From positions 248,001-312,000 of the forward strand of contig JAPFFF010000037.1 in assembly GCA_039105265.1 (NCBI GenBank): DNA of 64,000 nt. Reading direction: 5' to 3'. Each line of letters opens with the position of its first letter. Within the stretch, counting starts at the first letter, position 1. A model generated the notes under the pieces. The model was not told the DNA's origin and did no database searches. It worked only from the letters and a program-made list of their open reading frames with translations. Positions 57,196-64,000 of this stretch are shown here, piece by piece. Position numbers and translations under genes: made by a program. The stretch comes from Tritrichomonas musculus (taxonomy: Eukaryota > Parabasalia > Tritrichomonadida > Tritrichomonadidae).

Positions 57196-58782
57196 TTAAT
57201 TTGGATTGAAAATATTATCTTTGTAATCCGAACATGAGATCTCTTTTCCATTTTCTTCTTTCTTTAAATGTCCATTTGGGAATAACATTTCATAGCAGCC
57301 TGGTGCATTTTCAGGTTTCTCTCCACAGCATGAGTAGTTAACAAATTTCATTTCAACAAGTTTACCTCCTTCTTGGACATATTCAATTTTTTCCATCTGG
57401 TGTGTATCTTCAAATTCTATTCTAAATCCAGGATGCTCTGTAATAACGCACTCGCCTCCAAATCCAGTCGAAAACCATTGATTGCATTGATCGCACCTGT
57501 AAAGTTTGATTTCATCATAAATTTTATGTAATTCTTGTTTGAGTATGTTGACTTGACTTAAATCATTGCCAACAATTGGCTTATTCAATAAAGACCAAAC
57601 CTGAAAACAAGCTGTTTTGCCAGCCCTATTCGTATCTGTACTGCGGACAATTGCGAGACCTATTTTTTCATTGATGGTAATAAATTTCTCAGATGGCCAA
57701 TATATCGAATCAACATATGAAAAATAAGCAGAAAATTGTGGTAACCTTGAAAAGATACCCATTGCAAATTTAACCTGATTGAATATGAAGTCCGCTGAAG
57801 CACATGTTGTATCAGCAAATGTAAGCTCAACATTTCTATCTTTGTCAATATATTGGAAGGCAACTGGCAAAGGAGAAAGAATTGAAAGCAGATATACGGT
57901 TTTTATTGTAAGAAATGGTTTATCGAAATTGCATCTTTGATGCTTATCCTGTATTTCAGAAAAAATTTCGATCAAGAAAATAGCTTCATAAACAGAAATT
58001 CTAACCGGATTTTTGAAAAATAGTTCAACAGGTGGGATTTCGTAATCAATATCAATTAATTCACAGTGAAATTCTTCTACTTGATTAAGCGGCTTATCTG
58101 GCATTGCTGGAAGGCAATTTATCAAATATGAAGCAGCGCGTTCTTTAAATAAATTAAGAACAGGGCCTAATTCTTTTGCTTGATAAAAGCAAAGAAGCCT
58201 AAGTGAAGTGTAAATAAAGTGTTTATCGTCTTTATCTGCAAAATAACGGTAAATTCTGACCTCATTATCAGAAATAATTTCAAATTTGTAAACAAAAGAT
58301 TTTGTATTTCCTTGATCTTCTAATATTGAAAACAATTTTTCGTTATCATCTGGTTCGTGATATCTCTTTACATTTTTGAGAGTTTCCTTTAATTCATCAG
58401 GAACTTTTATAATTACTTTTCTCTCTGAAGGATTTTGAATACCAAATTTTTCCAATACTTCTTTAAATGTGAGAGATCCAACAGGTGGTTTTGGTAATTT
58501 GGGTTTCTCCTTATTACCAAGAGCTTGTAAAAAATTCTTACAATTATCAGTATATTCGGGGGTTTTGTTTAGACTCTGAAGAGCTTCTTTAGCACTAATA
58601 GTAAGTGGTTCGCCTTGCTCATTTTTTAATGGTTTAAAAACGCTTTGAAGTTCAATAAAAAGATTATCACCTATTGAATCTCTTATTCCTAAAAGATTAG
58701 ATATTTTTTCTTTAAGTTTATCAAGAACTTCTTTAGAACCTTCGATAGTGATAGAGTGATCAGTGTTCTGTCGATGAATCAT
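57196..58782 (-). CDS. Hypothetical protein with CHORD-like C-terminal zinc domain
   Basis: A 528-residue protein. Residues 1-430 are mixed alpha/beta with no domain I can name (LQSVFKPLKNEQGEPLTISA; FTLIKTVYLLSILSPLP-like segments). The C-terminal 95 residues hold a metal-binding pattern: CDQCNQWFSTGFGGEC, then EHPG, then YSCCGEKPENAPGC and a final His (PNGH). The order C-x2-C ... C-x4-HPG ... CC-x8-C ... H follows the CHORD domain found in SGT1/RAR1-type Hsp90 co-chaperones and in several unrelated protist proteins. The central region is not that of known CHORD proteins. The ATG at 58782 opens a natural N terminus (MIHRQNTDHSITIEGS). Intracellular; the function is unknown. Confidence 0.68.
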   Translation of the reverse strand: MIHRQNTDHSITIEGSKEVLDKLKEKISNLLGIRDSIGDNLFIELQSVFKPLKNEQGEPLTISAKEALQSLNKTPEYTDNCKNFLQALGNKEKPKLPKPPVGSLTFKEVLEKFGIQNPSERKVIIKVPDELKETLKNVKRYHEPDDNEKLFSILEDQGNTKSFVYKFEIISDNEVRIYRYFADKDDKHFIYTSLRLLCFYQAKELGPVLNLFKERAASYLINCLPAMPDKPLNQVEEFHCELIDIDYEIPPVELFFKNPVRISVYEAIFLIEIFSEIQDKHQRCNFDKPFLTIKTVYLLSILSPLPVAFQYIDKDRNVELTFADTTCASADFIFNQVKFAMGIFSRLPQFSAYFSYVDSIYWPSEKFITINEKIGLAIVRSTDTNRAGKTACFQVWSLLNKPIVGNDLSQVNILKQELHKIYDEIKLYRCDQCNQWFSTGFGGECVITEHPGFRIEFEDTHQMEKIEYVQEGGKLVEMKFVNYSCCGEKPENAPGCYEMLFPNGHLKKEENGKEISCSDYKDNIFNPN

Positions 58783-59023
58783 GAATAGATTTTAATGAAA
58801 AATTTGAATGAAAAGTTGATTAGTCAAAAGCTTGCTTTCAATTTGAGCATAAAACTTATTAAAAGAATTTTAAACTATTTTCATTCCCATTTAAGGAAGA
58901 TTCCTTTTTTATAAATAGAGAAAATAAAATTGTTAGGGTAGAGATATCAAAAAGCTTAAAATTAAAGATTGAAAACATGAAATGCTATATGAAATATGAC
59001 GTTTAAAAAAAAAAACATACAGA

Positions 59024-60082
59024 ATGAGTTCTGAAGGTTTATCTGACTTAATTGATTTTGCAATAAAAATAATTAACGAATCTGTAATTGGATCAAATTT
59101 ACAGTTTCTTTACGATAGTTTAACAGATGAATTTAAAAGCAGCATTACAATTTCTGAGTTAGGAAGGAGATTAGCAGAAATGGAAGAAAATCATGGAGTT
59201 ATCACAAAAATAGGTGATTCAACGCAACCTACGCCAAATCCAATTTCGCCAGGATTTTGGACTTTCGACATTTCGTTGTTTATTAAACAAACAGAATGGC
59301 TTGCTCATTTTTCAATGAACACAGAGCATAAGATCAATGATTTTAATTTTTCAAGAAGACCTTTTTTTATTCCTGCAGAGTATTTTAATCCTCATAAAGT
59401 TATATCAACAAAAATCAATGATTTACCTGAAATTTATTATGTTAAGCCATCAAAAAGAAAAACAAATAAAATTCCTATTATTGTCTTTATACATACTGCA
59501 GTACAAATGAATATTGACGGCCATTTTGGATTAAGATACCCATTCCGTGATCTTGACTTTATTGCACAACATAAGGTTGGATTTATCAAGAGTAGCTATG
59601 AAAATTATGGCGATCCAGACCCAATTGTTTCAATTGCAGCTTATTCCGTTAACGCTGCTCAAAAAATTCCTGAGTGCGGAAACGTATTTTTAATGCTTCA
59701 TGGTTTTGCATCCCTTTTTTTGTCACCAATATTTAATAAAATTTCAAGTGTACTCTCAGGCATCATTCTGCTAAATCCCGCGTGGGAAGCCGTCCCAGGA
59801 TCAGGATTAGAAAATATGTCTCCAGAAAAAATACCTCATCAACTTCCTATTCTAATTATTGGCTGCGGAAACGATCAAATTTTAATTAAAGATCATTTTG
59901 ATACTTGGAAAGCAAATGCACCTGAAGCAGATTCATTTTGGTTTGAAAAATGTGATCATTTTATGATGGATGCCAAGCAAATACCACAAGAAAATGATTA
60001 TTTGAAGACCGAAGGGCATGTTAGTGAAAAACTAATGCGACAAATCATTGCATGGACTCGTTCTCATTCATCTATTCAATGA
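59024..60082 (+). CDS. Alpha/beta-hydrolase-fold protein, probably non-catalytic
   Basis: A 352-residue protein. Residues 1-110 resemble the DUF3887-like cap found in some secreted hydrolases (FLYDSLTDEFKSSITISELG ... GVITKIGD). The rest fits the alpha/beta-hydrolase fold: oxyanion region IIVFIHTAVQ, the strand-turn-helix VFLMLHGFASLFLSP where the nucleophile elbow should be, a GCGNDQ segment at the acid position and a CDHFM segment at the catalytic His position. The elbow reads LHGFA instead of G-x-S-x-G, so the Ser nucleophile is Gly. The protein may bind and not hydrolyse its ligand, unless another Ser takes over. No signal peptide. Family substrate unknown. Confidence 0.65.
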   Translation: MSSEGLSDLIDFAIKIINESVIGSNLQFLYDSLTDEFKSSITISELGRRLAEMEENHGVITKIGDSTQPTPNPISPGFWTFDISLFIKQTEWLAHFSMNTEHKINDFNFSRRPFFIPAEYFNPHKVISTKINDLPEIYYVKPSKRKTNKIPIIVFIHTAVQMNIDGHFGLRYPFRDLDFIAQHKVGFIKSSYENYGDPDPIVSIAAYSVNAAQKIPECGNVFLMLHGFASLFLSPIFNKISSVLSGIILLNPAWEAVPGSGLENMSPEKIPHQLPILIIGCGNDQILIKDHFDTWKANAPEADSFWFEKCDHFMMDAKQIPQENDYLKTEGHVSEKLMRQIIAWTRSHSSIQ

Positions 60083-60994
60083 TTTTTTTTGTAATCATTT
60101 TGTGAAAGTTCTTTTTCTTTTTTTATAATTTTTTCATCGAATATAATATACAGTCTTTAAAACAATTGAAAGTTCTTGACTTATGCTTGCAAATACATCA
60201 GTCATCCACCAATATTACAATTTGATATTCATAAGCTCAGAATAAATGGCAAAAAAATATTGGATAAAAGCACATTACATATTTTGCAAAATTTTAGAGA
60301 CGTCTTTAAAAATATATTAGTTTTTCCATTATTTTTTCTCTGGAATAAAACTTATGTCAATTTGAAAAATTGAATTTAATTTCTACAATATTTTAAGGAT
60401 TTCCCCTATACAATATCATTCTTTTTGGATGGTTATTAAATACTGGAAATTGAACGATTCCATTTATAACATATACATAAATTAGATTTTCATAAATATA
60501 TTTTGTTTCAAACAACGCAAAAAAATAACATATGATTAATTTAGGAGCAATTTTAAGATATTTTTTATTTTTTTTGAACTTAATTTAAATATAAATTTGA
60601 AAAAAAAAAAACAAATAGAAAAATGCTTTATTTCGAGTCATTAAGGAAATACCCATAAAATGACCATATGCTCAGTTTGTTATTTCACTCATCTTTCTTT
60701 CTTAAAATAAAATGAATTGTTATTGAGAAAACAATAGAACTTTTTAAATTACTATTTAAAAAAAGACAAAATTGTATAATAAAATAGCATTAACATTAAA
60801 TATGTAATTTTGATCTGAAGGTTTTGGATCTTATTTTGTAAAAATGAATTTAATTTTTTTCAAATGGATACTCGATAAATAACCGCCTTCACTATCAAAT
60901 CAAAATTTTAACCCAATTCAAAAATCGGTAATTCAATTATTAGAATTAAATAATAATATACATTTTTAGAGATAATATCAATTTATAAATTATC
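60083..60994. other. Intergenic region, about 910 bp
   Basis: AT-rich sequence between two plus-strand genes; an open frame at 60176-60373 has no recognisable domain and an A/T-driven composition, so I leave it out. A run of A at about 60599 is the only marked feature. Confidence 0.45.
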
Positions 60995-62872
60995 ATGAAA
61001 AATGCTGATTTAAATGAGCCACTTAATGCTAATGGTGAAGAAAACTTAGATAACCCATCAGCTGAAAAATTACCAACTGAAGATGGCATAGTTGATGATG
61101 AAGAAGAGCAAAAGGAATTAGGTGCATATCCTCCATTTCGAACTTTATGCAAACTTACAATTGGTCCTCTTTGCTCCCAAATTGTTAATGCTCTTTATGG
61201 ACTTATGAACTCTTTTTGGATTTCAAAATCAATTGGTGAAGAAGGTATGACAGTTATGTCTATTATTATCATCGTTGACTTTATTCATATTGCTATTGGG
61301 CAATATTTTAATATTTGTCTTAGTGAAAGAATCAGCTATTTATTCGGTATTAAACAACCAGAACTCTGCCCTCAAGTTGTTGTTGATATGATGAGGTTTG
61401 TCTTAATTGCAGGTGTTATTGTTCCCGCTATTTTAATTCCTACTGCACGCCCATTATGCAAGTGGTACGGTGCCAATGATCATATTGCTGATATGTGCAT
61501 GAATTATTTGATTCCACAATTAATCTGCGCATTCATCAACTACATGTATCTTGCTTTATGCGGTCTTCTCCAAGCAATGGGAAAAACTGTTATGTATGGT
61601 GTTTGCCAAATTACATCATGCCTCTTAACAATGTTCGTTTTTGATCCATTGTTCCTTCTTGGCTTTAAGACACAAATGTGGGGTGCTGCTGTTGCAAATA
61701 CTCTTGCTTGCCTTATTCCATTCTTATTTATTCTTATAATGACATTTTGTGGGAAATTTACTGTTAAGCCAAAATTCAATATGTTTTTCAAGAAGTTTAA
61801 TATTCACTCTGTTACAGCTCTAAAGGTGTCTTTTTCACAACTTATTTCTAACTTTGCTGCTGAAATTCCTGTATTAATGCTCGGAAAATATGTTTCATTA
61901 TCTGCGACAGCAATTGGCGAATACGTTCCTGTAATGGCTGCTTGGAATCTTGTTGACCGTTTGTATGAAATTGTTATTTGCGTATGCAATGCTCTTAACC
62001 AAGGATTTCTTCCTGCTGGCTCTTATGCATTTGGATGCAATCGTTTGCACAGACTTCTTAAACTTGTTTTATATGCATTTGCTCTTGGAACAGCTTGGTC
62101 AGCATTAATGTGTATTTTACTCTGTGTTTTCCCACGTCAAGTTGCAAAATTATACGGAAAAGATGATAAATTCCTTTATTATGCCGAGAAGACAATGATT
62201 TATTCTTTCTGTACAACATTTATCAACATGGGCCAGTTCACAATCGTTGTTTGCCTTGTTGCTACTAAGATGGTTACATTATCAATTGTAACTTCATGCC
62301 TAACCTTACTTATTCCAATTCCAGTCTTTAGTACAGCACTTTATTTGACAGGTAAAGATAATCCAATCCGTCTCCATCTTGCATTCGTTGGTCGTGATAT
62401 ATGGGCATTTGTTGTTGTTTGGACTGTTGCTGTTTGGAAACTTAGATTCTTATTAAGAACAGATCCAAGTGAACTTGGTGCAGATGCCAAAGAACTCAAT
62501 GAAACTGATGAAACAACTAAACCAAAAGAAAAACGTACACATCAATCATCTTTCTACTGCAATGCACAAAGTACAAGTGCGCACGCAGGTACTCTCAGCT
62601 TTACCGTTGCCTTATCTCTCAATAACCATAAGATTGCAGATGCAGAAGAAAAGAAGATTTTAGAAAAGGAAAGAGAAAATAAATTGAAACATCATCAAAG
62701 TAGTTACATGCCTAAATTGAAGAATCAAGTTCCAACACCAAGTGAAGCTCCCAGACATCAAAGCTTTATGATTAAACCGAAAAAACCTGAAACAATTGCT
62801 GATAATACTGAAACAAATCCAACAGAAGATAAGCCAAATGATGATACTACTCAATTTAAAGATGAAATATAA
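60995..62872 (+). CDS. MATE-family efflux transporter
   Basis: A 625-residue polytopic protein with about 12 hydrophobic segments between residues 45 and 495, arranged as two six-helix halves. Segments include LTIGPLCSQIVNALYGLMNS (TM1, with the MATE-type polar residues), VVDMMRFVLIAGVIVPAILI, LALCGLLQAMGKTVMYGVCQ and, in the second half, VSFSQLISNFAAEIPVLMLG. MATE proteins export cationic drugs and metabolites in exchange for H+ or Na+. The N terminus is acidic (about 45 residues). The C-terminal 125 residues are hydrophilic and Lys/Gln/Pro-rich, longer than in bacterial MATEs, probably a cytosolic regulatory tail. Likely a plasma or vesicle membrane exporter, in the family often implicated in drug tolerance; no direct evidence here. 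Confidence 0.87.
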   Translation: MKNADLNEPLNANGEENLDNPSAEKLPTEDGIVDDEEEQKELGAYPPFRTLCKLTIGPLCSQIVNALYGLMNSFWISKSIGEEGMTVMSIIIIVDFIHIAIGQYFNICLSERISYLFGIKQPELCPQVVVDMMRFVLIAGVIVPAILIPTARPLCKWYGANDHIADMCMNYLIPQLICAFINYMYLALCGLLQAMGKTVMYGVCQITSCLLTMFVFDPLFLLGFKTQMWGAAVANTLACLIPFLFILIMTFCGKFTVKPKFNMFFKKFNIHSVTALKVSFSQLISNFAAEIPVLMLGKYVSLSATAIGEYVPVMAAWNLVDRLYEIVICVCNALNQGFLPAGSYAFGCNRLHRLLKLVLYAFALGTAWSALMCILLCVFPRQVAKLYGKDDKFLYYAEKTMIYSFCTTFINMGQFTIVVCLVATKMVTLSIVTSCLTLLIPIPVFSTALYLTGKDNPIRLHLAFVGRDIWAFVVVWTVAVWKLRFLLRTDPSELGADAKELNETDETTKPKEKRTHQSSFYCNAQSTSAHAGTLSFTVALSLNNHKIADAEEKKILEKERENKLKHHQSSYMPKLKNQVPTPSEAPRHQSFMIKPKKPETIADNTETNPTEDKPNDDTTQFKDEI

Positions 62873-63093
62873 ATATAAAAAAAAATGCTTTGTACAAATG
62901 AAATAAATTGAAATTGCTTTATATCTTTTTTTTTTATCATACAAACTTTTTGAATATAAAATGAAATTTTAAATAATCGCCAAGGCCATTTTTTGCATAG
63001 TTTTTTTCACCATTTAATGAATTTGAGAGAATACGTTTTCAATTTGGTATTTTAAACATAAAATTTTAATTCCAATAAAATTTGCTTGTTTGA
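62873..63093. other. Short intergenic spacer before the B-box gene
   Basis: About 220 bp of A/T-rich spacer; contains an ACTTTTTGAA at about 62945. Confidence 0.35.
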
Positions 63094-64000
63094 ATGACTG
63101 TTCAGCTCGTACCAACACCACAATATTCCGAAGAATATGGAAGAATTGAGTATGAACTTCAACTTCAACTAAACGCTCCAAAACTCACAATAAGTGAATG
63201 CTACGATTTTGGCAACCCTCACGTTCAATCCGAATTTCAAAAATACTGTAAAACTATGTCAACACAAAATATCGTTGATATCTTCATTGCAACTTCTGAT
63301 ATACATCAACTTGTTTCAGATATTTCATCAAACGGCATTAAAGTTGACCCAACATATGGATTTAAATTTCGAGTAGGATCTTTTGAAGTTGACAAATCGA
63401 AAGAAATTATTGAAGTTATACGCCTCCAAGTAGCTCTTGGGGTTACTTTAAATCATCAGAAATTGGCACCTGATTTAAAATCAGGGTTTTTCACACAAGA
63501 TTTGCCATTGAAATCAAATCTTCTACCAGGATATGATTCATTATGCATTTCAGATCACCATGATTTTGTGGTATTTAATTCACGCCAAATAAAAACATGC
63601 AATTTAATAAAATTCAATGGAGGTAAAAATTTAGATCCAGCAAGTGATCAAGAATGCTTATGCGATCTTTGCAACAAAGAACCTGCAACTATTTGGTGTA
63701 TTAATGATTCTGCAAAATTATGCGCAAAATGCGATAGCTCATCACATTCAATAAATAAGATATTGGAGAAACATAAACGAATCAATCTTACAGATGCTCG
63801 AGTGATGATGGAATTTTGTCCAACCCATCACGAAGAAAAAGCTGAATACTTCTGCCCAATCTGTCAAGCACCAGTATGCATCGTCTGTAAGATGAGTGGC
63901 TCACATTCAAAAGGTAAAGAAAGCTCACATCCTTTAATTCCACTTCGAATCGCATATGCAGAAGCCATTGAAAATTCAAAGAAAGATGATGAAGAATTAA
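63094..64000 (+). CDS. B-box zinc-finger protein, cut by the window end
   Basis: Open from an ATG at 63094-63096 (MTVQLVPTPQYSEEYGRIEY) to the window edge without a stop, giving at least 302 residues. The first 185 residues are an unidentified mixed alpha/beta region. A tandem pair of B-box-type zinc fingers follows: ECLCDLCNKEPATIWCINDS ... LCAKCDSSSH, then FCPTHHEEKAEYFCPICQAP ... CIVCKMSGSHSKG with the Cys/His ligands of B-box 2. TRIM-like proteins use B-boxes in dimerisation and ubiquitin ligation, but no RING is present N-terminal here, so it is an orphan B-box protein of a type common in trichomonads. C-terminal domains lie beyond the window. Confidence 0.8.
   Translation, partial: MTVQLVPTPQYSEEYGRIEYELQLQLNAPKLTISECYDFGNPHVQSEFQKYCKTMSTQNIVDIFIATSDIHQLVSDISSNGIKVDPTYGFKFRVGSFEVDKSKEIIEVIRLQVALGVTLNHQKLAPDLKSGFFTQDLPLKSNLLPGYDSLCISDHHDFVVFNSRQIKTCNLIKFNGGKNLDPASDQECLCDLCNKEPATIWCINDSAKLCAKCDSSSHSINKILEKHKRINLTDARVMMEFCPTHHEEKAEYFCPICQAPVCIVCKMSGSHSKGKESSHPLIPLRIAYAEAIENSKKDDEEL

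Noticed and set aside
58990-59024. ACATACAG just before the hydrolase start as an intron acceptor
   Set aside because: The branch part CTAAC is missing, an A run precedes it and no matching GTATGT donor with coding sequence lies upstream.
60176-60373. 65-residue open frame downstream of the hydrolase gene
   Set aside because: A/T-driven composition, no domain and no natural start context.

Overview
The window looks like a chromosome segment from an AT-rich parabasalid protist, most likely a Tritrichomonas-like trichomonad. The reasons are intron-poor protein genes packed on both strands, AT-rich spacers with many A/T runs, and gene families typical of trichomonads: CAMK-like kinases, Sel1, B-box and right-handed beta-helix proteins, DUF3447/ankyrin genes, MATE transporters and very large single-pass surface proteins. 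There is one convincing spliceosomal intron whose ends match the trichomonad consensus (GTATGT ... GCTAACATACAG), CCTTT (M5-like) motifs just upstream of two start codons, and a 17.4-kb Maverick/Polinton element. The species name is an inference; the parabasalid assignment is firmer.

Layout. 1-5.6 kb is ordinary host sequence: a partial helical gene, an eight-finger C2H2 protein, the intraflagellar-transport protein IFT70, a small basic protein and an EF-hand protein. 5.6-12.5 kb is a transposon graveyard: an unidentified broken Q-rich gene, a well-preserved Tc1-type (DD34E) transposon with TA target duplication, and decayed hAT-like and MULE-like transposase remnants. 12.5-29.9 kb is one Maverick/Polinton with nearly identical 560-bp terminal inverted repeats. 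It carries two paralogous fibre-like proteins, a penton-like capsid protein, a protein-primed family B DNA polymerase, an HNH protein and two small unknown proteins. The integrase, packaging ATPase, maturation protease and major capsid protein of the family are not recognisable, so it is probably an incomplete copy. It sits inside an older palindrome-rich repeat.

30-64 kb is gene-dense host sequence: an ARM-repeat protein whose promoter and start codon have been duplicated by a small foldback element, a Rab GTPase, ribosomal protein uL2/L8, a BRSK/MARK-like kinase with the intron, a beta-helix protein, a 1972-residue modular surface protein, a Sel1 protein, a tail-anchored protein, a head-to-head pair of ER-shaping genes (Lunapark-like and reticulon-like), tRNA-Thr(TGT), an ankyrin gene whose 3' half has decayed into a 189-bp tandem array, a CHORD-like zinc protein, an alpha/beta-hydrolase fold protein without its nucleophile, a MATE transporter and a B-box protein cut by the window end.

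The genes do not form one pathway. The most notable functional association is the Lunapark/reticulon-like pair at 50.7-52.5 kb. The most unusual sequence structures are the Maverick hairpin-chain termini and its internal 14-bp two-word array, the foldback insertion at the ARM gene start, and the ankyrin array.
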